Shown here one piece after another: positions 39,805 through 49,505 of a stretch of DNA of 64,000 bases. This stretch comes from a candidate division KSB1 bacterium (GTDB lineage Bacteria > Zhuqueibacterota > Zhuqueibacteria > Residuimicrobiales > Krinioviventaceae). Each line of letters starts with the position of its first letter. Position 1 is the first letter of the stretch. Under the pieces are notes generated by a model that saw nothing but the letters and a program-made list of their open reading frames with translations, did not search any database and had not been told where the DNA came from. The stretch covers positions 714,706 through 778,705 of the forward strand of contig JAXHMJ010000002.1 of NCBI GenBank assembly GCA_034521575.1. Direction: 5' to 3'. The position numbers and the translations under genes were made by a program.

Positions 39805-40595
39805 GATCCTTTTGGGTGTTTTATACGTTCAATTGCTTTTGCTGTTCCATTTTTGTCAATTTTTATATGAACACCATTTATACGCAGTTTGTTCTGCGCC
39901 AGAACAAATCGTCCGGGGATGCCTTTGATAAAACGTTCAATTGCGGTATTGATTTCCATGCCAATAACAGACTCTGTCGCTCCGGTCATGCCGGCATCAG
40001 TGATAAACGCGCATCCTTTCGGTAAAATCTGTTCATCGGCTGTCTGGACATGCGTATGCGTTCCGATGACAGCGCTGACTTTACCATCCAGATAATAAGC
40101 CAGTGCTATTTTTTCTGCCGAGGCTTCAGCGTGAAAATCGACAATAATAATATCCGTTTCTTTACGAAGCTTTTGCACTTCTTCAAGGCTGCGTTTAAAC
40201 GGGCAGTCGATTGGATACATAAAGGTTCTGCCCTGCAAATTCAGGACACCGATCTTCCCGGCGTTCGAGTTAAAAATCATAGAACCCATCCCGGGTGTCT
40301 CTGCCGGATAATTGGCAGGACGTAATATTGTGTCCGTATCGTCCATATAGTCTCGAAAATCGCGCTTATTCCAGATATGATTGCCGCTGGTGATCACATG
40401 AACACCGCGATTATGCATGCGACGAGCCAGGGGTTCAGTTAATCCTTTACCATTAGCGACATTTTCACCATTTGCAATGATGATATCCGGTAGATAAGAA
40501 TTTACAAGATGATCCGCATAGGCCTCAAAAACCTTCATGCCGGGTTTCCCGACGATATCTGCTATAAAAAGAACATTATAAAAATCTTTATCCAC
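39801..40595 (-). CDS. ymdB: YmdB-type metallophosphoesterase
   Basis: 264 residues of the TIGR00282 family. Metal-binding motifs: LFIADIVGKPG, NGENVANGKG, TSGNHIWNKRD, VDFHAEASAEK and GTHTHVQTADE. In Bacillus YmdB is a cyclic-nucleotide phosphodiesterase linked to biofilm and motility choice and is encoded next to rny, the same arrangement as here (12-base gap). Confidence 0.92.
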   Translation of the reverse strand: MDKDFYNVLFIADIVGKPGMKVFEAYADHLVNSYLPDIIIANGENVANGKGLTEPLARRMHNRGVHVITSGNHIWNKRDFRDYMDDTDTILRPANYPAETPGMGSMIFNSNAGKIGVLNLQGRTFMYPIDCPFKRSLEEVQKLRKETDIIIVDFHAEASAEKIALAYYLDGKVSAVIGTHTHVQTADEQILPKGCAFITDAGMTGATESVIGMEINTAIERFIKGIPGRFVLAQNKLRINGVHIKIDKNGTAKAIERIKHPKGS

Positions 40596-40607
40596 AGAAA
40601 CACCAGA

Positions 40608-42167
40608 TCACTTTGCATATTCTATTGCACGATACTCTCGAATCACGGTGACTTTGATTTGTCCGGGATATTCCATTTCGGATTGAATCTTATCGGCAAT
40701 GTCCGTACTCAATTGTCCACACTCGGCATCATCCATCTTTTCGTGTTCTACAATAACGCGTATTTCTCGGCCAGCCTGGATCGCATAAGCATTACCGACA
40801 CCACTAAAAGATTTCGCAAGCGTTTCCAGAGATTCGAGACGTTTAATATAGGTTTCCAGTGTTTCTCGTCTTGCGCCCGGACGAGAACCGCTGACGGCAT
40901 CTGCTGCTTTGACCAAAACAGAAATCGGGTGTGTAGCCTCTACATCTTCATGATGCGCAAGGATTGAATTTACAACAATTTCATTTTCACCATATTTTTT
41001 GGCAATTTCACCACCGATTTCAGAGTGTGTGCCCTCAGTATAACGGTCAATAGCTTTACCGATATCATGTAAAAGTCCGGCACGTTTTGCCAGTCCTCCG
41101 TCAAGTCCAAGTTGAGAAGCCATAAGTCCGGAAAGGTAAGAAACTTCGATGGCATGCTGATAAACATTCTGTCCGTAACTGGTCCGATATTTTAACTTGC
41201 CGAGATATTTTTTAAGCTCAATATGTACATCAGAAACGCCGGTTTCAAACAAAGCTTTTTCGCCCAAATCGACGAGATTTTCTTCCATCTCCTCAGTGGT
41301 ACGATTCACGACCTCTTCGATACGGGACGGGTGAATTCTGCCGTCAGACACCAGTTTTTCGAGAGCTATCTTTGCGACTTCACGTCGGAATGGGTCGAAT
41401 CCTGATAGAACAACCGCTTCAGGTGTATCATCAACAATCACTTCAACACCGGTGGCGGTTTCAAAGGAGCGGATATTCCGTCCCTCCCGGCCAATAATCC
41501 GGCCCTTCATTTCATCATTGGGAAGATTCACCACAGAAACGGTGGTTTCTGTGGAATGGTCGGCAGCGGTACGCTGAATAGCCTGTATGATAATTTCCCG
41601 TGCTTCCCGATTGGCGGTTTGCCGGGCCAGATCTTTAATTGATTTAATTTCCCTTGCGGTTTCCTGCTTGGCCTTTTCAAGCAGATTATTCATCTGAATA
41701 CGTTTGGCTTCCTCATTTGAAATCCCACTGATCTGTTCCAGCTGTTCATTCTGACGTTCAATCAAATGCTCAAGTTCTTTTTGCAGTTTATCAACACGAC
41801 CTTCTTTGCTGTTGAGCTTTTGATCGCGTCGCTGCAAATCTTCTTCTTTCTTTTTCAGAACATCCAGCTGTTTTTCAAGATTACGCTCTTTTGAAATAAC
41901 TTTATTCTCAACACGCTGAAGCTCATCACGCCGCTGTTTATTTTCATTTTCAAATTTTTGCTTGAGCTGAAATATCTCATCTTTGGCTTCTAATATTTTT
42001 TCACGCTTGGTATGACGGGCTTCTTTTTCTGCTTCATCAAGAACCTGTCGAGCTTGCTTTTCAGCATTCGCCAGCTTGTTATGTCCGACGTGTTTTGCTA
42101 TAAACCATCCCAGAAAGAGACCGATCAGGGAAGCAGCAAATATTATAACTATATATAATAAATCCAT
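40608..42167 (-). CDS. rny: Ribonuclease Y
   Basis: 519 residues. N-terminal membrane anchor (LYIVIIFAASLIGLFLGWFI), a long charged coiled coil (about 30-190), a KH domain (GRIIGREGRNIRSFE) and an HD hydrolase domain (AGLLHDIGKAID, VNSILAHHEDVE). Membrane-bound endonuclease that starts mRNA decay. Preceded by a structured element at 42186-42263. Confidence 0.96.
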   Translation of the reverse strand: MDLLYIVIIFAASLIGLFLGWFIAKHVGHNKLANAEKQARQVLDEAEKEARHTKREKILEAKDEIFQLKQKFENENKQRRDELQRVENKVISKERNLEKQLDVLKKKEEDLQRRDQKLNSKEGRVDKLQKELEHLIERQNEQLEQISGISNEEAKRIQMNNLLEKAKQETAREIKSIKDLARQTANREAREIIIQAIQRTAADHSTETTVSVVNLPNDEMKGRIIGREGRNIRSFETATGVEVIVDDTPEAVVLSGFDPFRREVAKIALEKLVSDGRIHPSRIEEVVNRTTEEMEENLVDLGEKALFETGVSDVHIELKKYLGKLKYRTSYGQNVYQHAIEVSYLSGLMASQLGLDGGLAKRAGLLHDIGKAIDRYTEGTHSEIGGEIAKKYGENEIVVNSILAHHEDVEATHPISVLVKAADAVSGSRPGARRETLETYIKRLESLETLAKSFSGVGNAYAIQAGREIRVIVEHEKMDDAECGQLSTDIADKIQSEMEYPGQIKVTVIREYRAIEYAK

Positions 42168-42185
42168 TTATGCTCCACTTGTATT

Positions 42186-42263
42186 AAAAAACCCAGAGTG
42201 TCTACTTGTTGACATCCTTTCTATCGCAATCTATCCAATCTTGTCAACCGGATCAATCTGGGT
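42186..42263 (-). ncRNA. Structured element between zapA and rny (nested hairpin ending in a T tract)
   Basis: On the minus strand ACCCAGA pairs with TCTGGGT (42257-42263 with 42191-42197), and within it GTTGACA/TGTCAAC pair (42242-42248 with 42208-42214), leaving internal loops of 8 and 10 bases and a 27-base apical loop, followed by six T. The transcript would end about 20 bases before rny. It could be an unusual terminator, an rny leader or a small RNA; 6S RNA commonly lies beside zapA, but this element is much shorter than 6S. Confidence 0.45.
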
Positions 42264-42292
42264 CATTTGAACTGAACACAAGATATTATAAT

Positions 42293-42613
42293 TCAACTCT
42301 CATATTCATCTGATATTTTATCGATACCAAGCTTTAACTTTTTATTCATTCTTTTTAGTCGAGTCTCAAATTCTTTGTCTATAACTGAACGTTTTTGACT
42401 TTGTCCCAGATGGAATAATTCATCTGCAATATTCAATGCGGCCAGGATAGCAATTTGATGTATGGTCCGGTTCGGACTTGCTTTCTGTATTTCACGCATC
42501 TTGTTATCAACATATTTTGCAATCTGTTCGACTCGATTCGGATCAGATTCTGAAACGAGAGCGTATTCCGTTCCATAAATAGTTACTTTGAGACTTTTTT
42601 TATTATCGTTCAT
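42293..42613 (-). CDS. zapA: Cell division protein ZapA
   Basis: 106 residues. N-terminal globular part KSLKVTIYGTEYALVSESDP followed by YVDNKMREIQKASPN and QIAILAALNIADELFHL, the ZapA core, then a coiled coil. Binds and bundles FtsZ. Last gene of the thrS-pheT superoperon. Confidence 0.9.
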   Translation of the reverse strand: MNDNKKSLKVTIYGTEYALVSESDPNRVEQIAKYVDNKMREIQKASPNRTIHQIAILAALNIADELFHLGQSQKRSVIDKEFETRLKRMNKKLKLGIDKISDEYES

Positions 42614-42671
42614 TAAAGCTTGACATCAATAAATGGTCAGACCGTGATTGACAAGATAGGCTTATTATCAA

Positions 42672-42941
42672 TTACGAAGAATCGACATGATCGATTCTAT
42701 CAATCATCTCTTTAATTTTATCACGTAACAGTTCCTGCTTGTTCTGACTATCTGGATCCGACTTTGGACGACTCAGCTCTTGTTTTAAAAGAGCAATTTG
42801 TCTGTTTTTGTCGTAAAGACGACGTTCAATCTCTGCTTTTTCTTCTTTTAACTGCTTTATTGTATGTTTTTGTTCCAACAGCTTTTTAATCGCTCTGTCA
42901 ATTCGACGTTCAAGAACGTCTATCATATCACTTGCGTTCAT
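42672..42941 (-). CDS. Small coiled-coil protein, ZapB-like
   Basis: 89 residues, nearly all heptad repeat: MIDVLERRIDRAIKKLLEQ, KQLKEEKAEIERRLYDKN. Position between pheT and zapA is where ZapB-like (DUF904-type) proteins are often found, so a role in the FtsZ ring with ZapA is likely. Sequence alone cannot prove it, as coiled coils are generic. Confidence 0.7.
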   Translation of the reverse strand: MNASDMIDVLERRIDRAIKKLLEQKHTIKQLKEEKAEIERRLYDKNRQIALLKQELSRPKSDPDSQNKQELLRDKIKEMIDRIDHVDSS

Positions 42942-42955
42942 GAAATCAATCCGTA

Positions 42956-45349
42956 TTAACCCGGTCGAAGTTCAGCACTATGTTCGTTTTTAAGATGCGC
43001 CAGAATATTCTTTACAATTTTATCTACTTCATTGTCCTTTAACGTACGTTCTTTGGATGAAAAAGTCAATGAAAAAGCGACGCTTTTCTTGTCTTTATTA
43101 ATTTGTTCGCCTTTGTAAAAATCGAACAGCTGGACATTGACCAGATGCGGTCCGCCCGACTTCCAGATGTTTTTTTCGATCTCACCGATTGGAATATCAG
43201 CATCAATCAATAAGGCAAGATCAAATGGTACTGACGGATATTTGGGTACCTGTGTGTATTGCTTACGCACCTGATGGTTTTGGTACAATATATCAAAATC
43301 AAACCAGAATGCGTAAATATCCTGGGAGCGAATTTTGAACGCTGCACATGGTTCTTTATTTATTTTGCCCAAAGAGCCGACATATACGCCATTAATTGAA
43401 ACCGACACCGCTTCTGAATCCCAAAACGGTTCTTTGGCAATATCAAGGGCATATTCATAAACATCAATGCGCTGTAAAAAGACCTCAACGACTCCTTTAA
43501 TATCATAAAAATCGAACGGGACTGATTTCTCGCACCATGATTGTTCAATACGGTTTCCAGCCAGAACACCGGCGATTTGATTGCTTTCCGAGTAAGAGCC
43601 ATTATGCGGTTTCAAGGCTACATGTCCGGCTTCGTAGAGACGTAGATCCTGAATTTGCCGGTTGCGGTTATAGGCCACATTGCTCAGCAATGACAGCAAC
43701 AGGTTTGGTCTGAACACCGCAAGATCCTCACTAATGGGATTCAGCAAAGCAACCGGATTCGCTTCTGAGGGCAGAAACATTCGGGCATGTTTATCCCGGA
43801 CCAGACTATAAGAGATAGTTTCATTGAATCCCATTCCGGTTAATGCTTGACGTGCATGCGCTTGAAATTCATCAAACTCATTTTTTTGTTGCTCCTGATT
43901 GATTTTCGGAGTCATCACGGGTTCGATGTTGTTGTATCCATAACAACGGGCCACTTCTTCAATCAGGTCCACAGGACGATCCAGATCGAACCGAAACGTC
44001 GGGATGGTTACATTTAAGGCGTTGTTCCCATCCGGTTCGCATTTTAAATCAATGGTTTTCAAGATGTCGGAAATTTGTCTTTGAGACAGGTTTGTGCCCA
44101 GCCAGGAATTCACGCGCTTGACCGGACAAGTCAATGTTTCAGGTTCAACCGTCTGGGCAACCTCATCTATAAAAGTTGAACTCACTTTTGCGTCCGCCAA
44201 TTCTGCGAACAGGTTTGCTGCGCGTTGCATGGCATAGTTGGTGCCATTCGGATCAACACCGCGTTCAAAACGCCTTGAAGATTCTGTCAGCAAATCATAT
44301 TTACCGGATGTTCGTCGAATACCCTGTGGTTCAAAAAAAGCGCTTTCGAGAAATACAGTATGGGTTTCAGGGCAGACTTCAGAATTCATTCCGCCCATTA
44401 TTCCAGCCAGCGCCACCGGACGTTCGGCATCGCATATCATCAAGGCCTGATCATCCAGGGTATGTTCCTGTTCATCCAGTGTGGTAAACTTTTGTCCAGG
44501 CTCTGCTTCTTTCACGATAATTTTCCGACCTTCCAGCAGATCATAGTCAAATGCATGCAGAGGCTGCCCCGTCTCCATCATCACATAGTTGGTTATATCC
44601 ACAACATTATTGATCGAACGTATACCCACATGATGCAGCCGTTCCGCCAGCCAAAAAGGTGATTCTTTAATGATTACATTATGGATATACTGACCTGAAT
44701 ATCGATAGCATCGTTTCGGGGCCTGTATCTCGACGGATATGTTTTCGCGAGTATTTGTGCTGTCATCGGTTCCGGTATCAACTTTCGGAGGCCGCAGCGG
44801 GTTTCCGGTAATACCTGCGATTTCCCGGGCAATGCCGATTACACTCAGACAGTCAGGACGATTGGGCGTAATGGAAATATCAAACACGGTATCTTTGGGG
44901 CCTAGAAAATCGTTCAGATTGATACCGATTTGAGTATTATCCGGCAGTTCCATCAATCCGGCGCTGCGTTCGGACAATCCCAATTCGGATTCAGAGCAGA
45001 GCATACCTTTACTTTGCACTCCGCGTATCTTGCGCGCATCAATTGAATATCCCTGTATCTCTGCACCAACCTGTGCAAACGGATATATTTTTTCAGGCCG
45101 GACATTGGGAGCGCCGCATACCACGGTGAAGGTTTGCTTTCCATCTGTTACCTGACACACGCTCAATTTGTCAGCATCAGGATGCGATTCAACAGATTCA
45201 ACCTTGCCTGTGATTACGTTTGTAAATGGTCTTTGAGCAGGAATAATCTCTTCAACTTCAAGTCCCAACATGGTAAGCCTTTCAGCAAGTTCCTGCGGGG
45301 ACCAGTCAAAATCGACGTATTGTTTTAGCCAGTTCTGGGTAACTTTCAC
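42956..45349 (-). CDS. pheT: Phenylalanyl-tRNA synthetase beta subunit
   Basis: 797 residues, full length. N-terminal tRNA-binding OB domain (HPDADKLSVCQVTDG), B3/B4 editing domain (ETGQPLHAFDYDLL), B5 and a catalytic-like domain, and a C-terminal ferredoxin-fold anticodon-binding domain (YPSVPFDLALLIDAD..LKDNEVDKIVK). Pairs with PheS as an alpha2-beta2 enzyme. pheS lies ten bases upstream. Confidence 0.97.
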   Translation of the reverse strand: MKVTQNWLKQYVDFDWSPQELAERLTMLGLEVEEIIPAQRPFTNVITGKVESVESHPDADKLSVCQVTDGKQTFTVVCGAPNVRPEKIYPFAQVGAEIQGYSIDARKIRGVQSKGMLCSESELGLSERSAGLMELPDNTQIGINLNDFLGPKDTVFDISITPNRPDCLSVIGIAREIAGITGNPLRPPKVDTGTDDSTNTRENISVEIQAPKRCYRYSGQYIHNVIIKESPFWLAERLHHVGIRSINNVVDITNYVMMETGQPLHAFDYDLLEGRKIIVKEAEPGQKFTTLDEQEHTLDDQALMICDAERPVALAGIMGGMNSEVCPETHTVFLESAFFEPQGIRRTSGKYDLLTESSRRFERGVDPNGTNYAMQRAANLFAELADAKVSSTFIDEVAQTVEPETLTCPVKRVNSWLGTNLSQRQISDILKTIDLKCEPDGNNALNVTIPTFRFDLDRPVDLIEEVARCYGYNNIEPVMTPKINQEQQKNEFDEFQAHARQALTGMGFNETISYSLVRDKHARMFLPSEANPVALLNPISEDLAVFRPNLLLSLLSNVAYNRNRQIQDLRLYEAGHVALKPHNGSYSESNQIAGVLAGNRIEQSWCEKSVPFDFYDIKGVVEVFLQRIDVYEYALDIAKEPFWDSEAVSVSINGVYVGSLGKINKEPCAAFKIRSQDIYAFWFDFDILYQNHQVRKQYTQVPKYPSVPFDLALLIDADIPIGEIEKNIWKSGGPHLVNVQLFDFYKGEQINKDKKSVAFSLTFSSKERTLKDNEVDKIVKNILAHLKNEHSAELRPG

Positions 45350-45359
45350 GGTAGTCTTT

Positions 45360-46388
45360 TTAAAATTGTGTTAGAAATCGTTTATCGTTTTCAAAAAATA
45401 TACGGATATCAGGAATGCCATACAATAGCAATGCAATTCGTTCAACACCCATTCCAAATGCATATCCGGAATACACGTCCGGATCATAATCAACAAACCG
45501 GAAAACATTTGGATCCACCATACCGGCGCCGGAAATTTCGAGCCAGCCGGTTTGCTTACAAAACCTGCAGCCCTTGCCATTGCAAAAGATGCATGAAAAA
45601 TCATATTCCGCACTGGGTTCGGTAAACGGAAAATAGCTTGGACGGAACCGTACTTTGACATTGCTGCCCAGTAATTTATGAGCAAATGCCTGCACCACGC
45701 CTCGGAGATCAGCAAAAGAAACGCCCTTGTCCACACACAACCCCTCCACCTGATAAAAAATCGGTGAATGCGTGGCGTCCGGTGTGTCTTTTCGAAAGCA
45801 GCGTCCGGGGGCAATCATACGAATCGGCGGTTTCTGTTCCTCCATCGTATGGATCTGCACAGGGGATGTATGTGTTCTTAATAAAACCTCGTTCCCCAGA
45901 TAAAACGTATCATGCATATCCCGGGACGGATGATAGGGGGGAATGTTGAGAGCTTCAAAATTATAATAATCGGTCTCTATTTCATTGCCCACTTCAACCC
46001 GAAATCCAATCGATTTAAAGATTGATTTGATCTCGGACAAGACCAGCATCAGCGGATGTTCGGTACCCACCGGAGGTTTGCGGCCCGGAAGGGTCGGATC
46101 AAAATCCTGAATAGAAACAGACTGAGTTTCAAGAGATTGTTTCTTGTCATCAAACAGAGATTCGAGTTCACCACGCAGCTTGTTCAGTTCCGCACCGACT
46201 TGCGGGCGTTCATCAGCATCAACTTTGCCTATGTTGCCAAAGAGCGCCTGTACTCTGCCTTTTCTGGAAAGGTATTGTATCCGAACTTGCTCAAGTTCGT
46301 CGGGATTTTGAACCTGAGCAAGTTCAGAATTAAACATTTCTCGAATTGATTTTATATCATCAAGTAGTTGATCAAAGAGTTCTGACAT
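45360..46388 (-). CDS. pheS: Phenylalanyl-tRNA synthetase alpha subunit
   Basis: 342 residues. N-terminal coiled coil, then the class II catalytic core: motif 1 GTEHPLMLVLSEI, HPSRDMHDTFYL, motif 2 GRCFRKDTPDATH, and motif 3 GYAFGMGVERIALLLYG. Follows rplT after five bases, the classic order. Confidence 0.97.
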   Translation of the reverse strand: MSELFDQLLDDIKSIREMFNSELAQVQNPDELEQVRIQYLSRKGRVQALFGNIGKVDADERPQVGAELNKLRGELESLFDDKKQSLETQSVSIQDFDPTLPGRKPPVGTEHPLMLVLSEIKSIFKSIGFRVEVGNEIETDYYNFEALNIPPYHPSRDMHDTFYLGNEVLLRTHTSPVQIHTMEEQKPPIRMIAPGRCFRKDTPDATHSPIFYQVEGLCVDKGVSFADLRGVVQAFAHKLLGSNVKVRFRPSYFPFTEPSAEYDFSCIFCNGKGCRFCKQTGWLEISGAGMVDPNVFRFVDYDPDVYSGYAFGMGVERIALLLYGIPDIRIFFENDKRFLTQF

Positions 46389-46393
46389 TCGAT

Positions 46394-46741
46394 TTACGCT
46401 TTTACTGTTTTGACAATTTGTTCAAAAGCTTTCAGATCATGAACCGCCAGATCCGCAAGCATTTTCCGATTGATTTGAACATCTTTTATCTTCAAGGCAT
46501 TCATGAGTGTGGAATAAGTCATATCAAACATACGCGAGGCAGCATTGATCCTCATAATCCACAATTTGCGCATTTCACGTTTTCTGACCTTACGGTCACG
46601 ATAAGAGTATTGCAGGCCTTTTTCAACCTGTTCTTTGGCGCTTTTGAACAGTCTATGCTTTCCGCCATAATATCCACGCGCTTCTTTCAGATATTTATTC
46701 CTTCGCCGGCGTGTGGGGGCTGACGAATGTGATCTTGGCAT
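46394..46741 (-). CDS. rplT: Ribosomal protein L20
   Basis: 115 residues. Basic N-terminal arm (RRRRNKYLKEARGYYGGKHRL) and C-terminal globular domain (YRDRKVRKREMRKLWIMRINAA, FEQIVK). Early assembly protein of the 50S subunit and, in many bacteria, repressor of its own operon. Confidence 0.97.
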   Translation of the reverse strand: MPRSHSSAPTRRRRNKYLKEARGYYGGKHRLFKSAKEQVEKGLQYSYRDRKVRKREMRKLWIMRINAASRMFDMTYSTLMNALKIKDVQINRKMLADLAVHDLKAFEQIVKTVKA

Positions 46742-46783
46742 AACTCCTCCATTTGCTAAGTGTTTACTGGCACAAGACGACCA

Positions 46784-46972
46784 TTAAATCATATGTTTAA
46801 TGCGTTTGGCGTCCGCCTCGTGGACCAGGCCGGTTTTTCTCAAGTTTCTTTTGCGTTTTTGTGATTTTTTCGTCAAAATATGACTTGCATAAGCCTTATT
46901 TCGCCGTATTTTTCCACTGCCGGTCAGTCGAAAGCGTTTGGCAGCTGCCCGGCTTGATTTCATTTTTGGCAT
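46784..46972 (-). CDS. rpmI: Ribosomal protein L35
   Basis: 62 residues, strongly basic: [20 protein letters not shown] at the start and [17 protein letters not shown] in the middle. Between infC and rplT as usual; 42 bases precede rplT. Confidence 0.97.
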   Translation of the reverse strand: MPKMKSSRAAAKRFRLTGSGKIRRNKAYASHILTKKSQKRKRNLRKTGLVHEADAKRIKHMI

Positions 46973-46984
46973 ATCACGACCTCT

Positions 46985-47494
46985 TTATTTTTTAACCAGG
47001 AACAGGGTCAACTGCGCCCCTTCCAGTTTTGTATCTTTTTCAATTTTGGCAATATCAGAAAGTTCTTCTTTCATCCGATCCAACAGTTGCGCGCCGTACT
47101 CGCGGTGTGCGTTTTCACGACCTCTGAACATCACAGTTCCTTTGACCCGATTCCCGCTTTCGAGAAATTTTCGGGCGTGACGCATTTTGAATTGAAAGTC
47201 GTGTTCTTCTATCTTGGGTCTCAGCCGAATTTCCTTGGTAACGATCGTATGCTGTTTCTTTTTCTGTTCTTTTTCCTTCTTAGCAAGTTCATACTGGTAT
47301 TTGCCATAGTCCATAATCTTGCAGACGGGCGGCTTGGCATTCGGAGAAATCTCCACCAAGTCCAATCCGACCTGATTTGCTTCTTCCATTGCTTTTTCCG
47401 GACTCACAATTCCTACCTGATTCCCATCGGCTCCGATCAATCGAATAGATGGGGCGTTGATGTGTTCATTAATACGAACTTTTTGCTTTTTAAT
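46985..47494 (-). CDS. infC: Translation initiation factor IF-3, probable ATT start
   Basis: 169 residues from an ATT codon at 47492-47494 (KKQKVRINEHINAPSIRLIG). Prevents premature subunit joining and checks the start codon. N-domain GIVSPEKAMEEANQVGLDLVEISP, C-domain KEIRLRPKIEEHDFQFK and GNRVKGTVMFRGRE. Start choice: GGAGG lies eight bases before ATT, but only about two bases before the upstream TTG at 47500. An AUU start is the known basis of IF-3 autoregulation in E. coli, and this gene seems to keep it. Confidence 0.95.
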   Translation of the reverse strand: MKKQKVRINEHINAPSIRLIGADGNQVGIVSPEKAMEEANQVGLDLVEISPNAKPPVCKIMDYGKYQYELAKKEKEQKKKQHTIVTKEIRLRPKIEEHDFQFKMRHARKFLESGNRVKGTVMFRGRENAHREYGAQLLDRMKEELSDIAKIEKDTKLEGAQLTLFLVKK

Positions 47495-47509
47495 ATTCAA
47501 CTCCTCCTC

Positions 47510-49420
47510 TTAATTTTGCTTTTCATTTACTTTTTCCCGGATCATATCGATAAAAGTATCCAAAGCCATTGTACCCTGATCTCCGTCATGGTGTTTGCGA
47601 ACAGAGACCGTTTCGTCTTTGATTTCTTTATCGCCTACAATCAGCATATAAGGGATTTTTGTCGTTTCTCCTTCCCTTATTTTGTAACCAACCTTCTCGT
47701 TACGATCATCCAGCCTGACGCGAATACCTTGCTTTTTTAGCTGTTTATATACTTTTTCTGCGTACTCGTGTTGTTTATCTGTAATCGGAATTACGTTTAC
47801 CTGAACAGGTGCCAGCCATAAAGGAAATGCACCCGCATAATGTTCAATGAGAACTCCGAAAAATCGTTCCAAACTTCCTAAAAGCGCGCGATGAATCATA
47901 ATCGGGCGCTGTTTTTCACCGTCATCGCCGATAAAAGAAATATCAAACCGCTCCGGCTCATTAAAGTCAACCTGAATCGTGGAACATTGCCAGGACCGGC
48001 CGATTGAATCCCGGATCTTTATATCAATCTTGGGCCCGTAAAACACACCTTCTCCGGGATCGACTTGATAGTCCACACCTGCTTTTTCCAGTCCCTCTTT
48101 GAGCGCCTGTGTCGCCTTGTCCCAATTGTCCTCTGTTCCTACAAATTGCTCCGGTTTAGTAGAAAGATACACATCCAGATCATTAAAACCAAATGCTTTA
48201 AGCATATCAGTTGAAAATTTAAGTATCTTGAAAACCTCTTCATTTAACTGGTCAGGACGGCAGATAATGTGTGCGTCATCCTGTGTAAATCCGCGTACCC
48301 GGAGCAAACCGTGCAGAACGCCGGATCGTTCATAGCGGTATACTGTTCCCAGTTCCGCCCAGCGGATCGGCAGATCACGATAACTCCGCATCTGGCTTTT
48401 ATAAATCAGCAAATGAAACGGACAATTCATGGGCTTGACCAAATAATCCTGTTCATCGACCTGCATGGGAGAATACATATTTTCGCTGAAAAAGTCCAAA
48501 TGTCCGCTGGTGCTCCACAAATCTGCACGCGCAATGTGCGGAGAGATAACAAATTCGTATTCGGCCTGCAGATGTCTCTGGCGCCAAAATTCTTCAATCT
48601 TATATCGTATAAACGCACCGTTGGGATGCCACAAAACGAGACCGGGTCCGATTTGGTCGTTAATGCTGAACAGGTCAAGTTCTTTTCCAAGCTTACGGTG
48701 GTCCCGGCGCCTGGCTTCTTCAAGACGGTTCAGATAATCCTCAAGCATTGACTTTTTCGGAAAGGATACGCCGTAAACCCGCTGCAGCATGGGATTTTTT
48801 TCATCACCCAGCCAGTAGGCGCCTGCGACGCTGAGCAATTTAAAGTAACGTATATATCCTGAAGACGGAACATGCGGGCCGCGGCACAAATCAACAAAAC
48901 TTCCCTCCTGATAAACGCTGGGAGATTCGCCCAAACGCTCGATTTGTTCAACTTTGTAGGTTTCGTTCAACTCTTTAAACAGATCAAGAGCTTCATCACG
49001 ACTCATGTTTTTTCGTTCAAAGGGCTCATCGCACTTTACGATCTCTTGCATTTTATCAGAAATTTTTTCAAGATCATCCGGAGTCAGGTTTTTATCAAGG
49101 TCGACGTCGTAATAGAATCCGTTTTCCACAGGAGGACCAAATGCAAATTGGGCTTCCGGGTATATTTCTTTAATTGCATGGGCCATCACATGAGCCGAGC
49201 TGTGCCAGAAAATATCTTGTCCCTCAGCCGTATTGAAGGTGAGAAAAACAATTTTACCGTCTTCCTGAATCGTATGATCCAGATCAATGGCCTTGTCGTT
49301 CAATTTTGCCGCGAGCGCTTCCTTTTTTAATCGTCCCCCGATTTCAAGCAAAATATCCCGGGCAGTGGTTCCCATATTATATGATTTTGTCTTTCCGTCT
49401 GGAAAAGTAATATTCGGCAA
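47510..49420 (-). CDS. thrS: Threonyl-tRNA synthetase
   Basis: About 636 residues. N-terminal TGS domain (MPNITFPDGKTKSYNMGTTA), editing domain (HSSAHVMAHAIKEIYPEAQ), class II core (MNCPFHLLIYKSQMRSYRDLP, YRYERSGVLHGLLRVRGFTQDDAHI, RPIMIHRALLGSLERFFGVL) and a C-terminal anticodon domain. The likely start is TTG at 49420 with GGAGG six bases upstream; ATG at 49438 would lie on the wrong side of that site. Heads the translation superoperon; a hairpin with T tract precedes it. Confidence 0.97.
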   Translation of the reverse strand: MPNITFPDGKTKSYNMGTTARDILLEIGGRLKKEALAAKLNDKAIDLDHTIQEDGKIVFLTFNTAEGQDIFWHSSAHVMAHAIKEIYPEAQFAFGPPVENGFYYDVDLDKNLTPDDLEKISDKMQEIVKCDEPFERKNMSRDEALDLFKELNETYKVEQIERLGESPSVYQEGSFVDLCRGPHVPSSGYIRYFKLLSVAGAYWLGDEKNPMLQRVYGVSFPKKSMLEDYLNRLEEARRRDHRKLGKELDLFSINDQIGPGLVLWHPNGAFIRYKIEEFWRQRHLQAEYEFVISPHIARADLWSTSGHLDFFSENMYSPMQVDEQDYLVKPMNCPFHLLIYKSQMRSYRDLPIRWAELGTVYRYERSGVLHGLLRVRGFTQDDAHIICRPDQLNEEVFKILKFSTDMLKAFGFNDLDVYLSTKPEQFVGTEDNWDKATQALKEGLEKAGVDYQVDPGEGVFYGPKIDIKIRDSIGRSWQCSTIQVDFNEPERFDISFIGDDGEKQRPIMIHRALLGSLERFFGVLIEHYAGAFPLWLAPVQVNVIPITDKQHEYAEKVYKQLKKQGIRVRLDDRNEKVGYKIREGETTKIPYMLIVGDKEIKDETVSVRKHHDGDQGTMALDTFIDMIREKVNEKQN

Positions 49421-49448
49421 TCGAAACCTCCAATTCATAAATGGCTAT

Positions 49449-49484
49449 AAAAAGAAAACCGCCTGTTTATTACATAAAAGGCGG
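49449..49484 (-). terminator. Terminator or attenuator between tRNA-Val and thrS
   Basis: Stem CCGCCT/AGGCGG (49479-49484 with 49459-49464) with a 14-base loop, then TTTTCTTTTT on the minus strand, about 30 bases before the thrS TTG start. Too little room remains for a separate thrS promoter downstream of it, so readthrough from the tRNAs may supply thrS. Confidence 0.6.
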
Positions 49485-49505
49485 CTCATTTTAACCCTGA
49501 AAATG

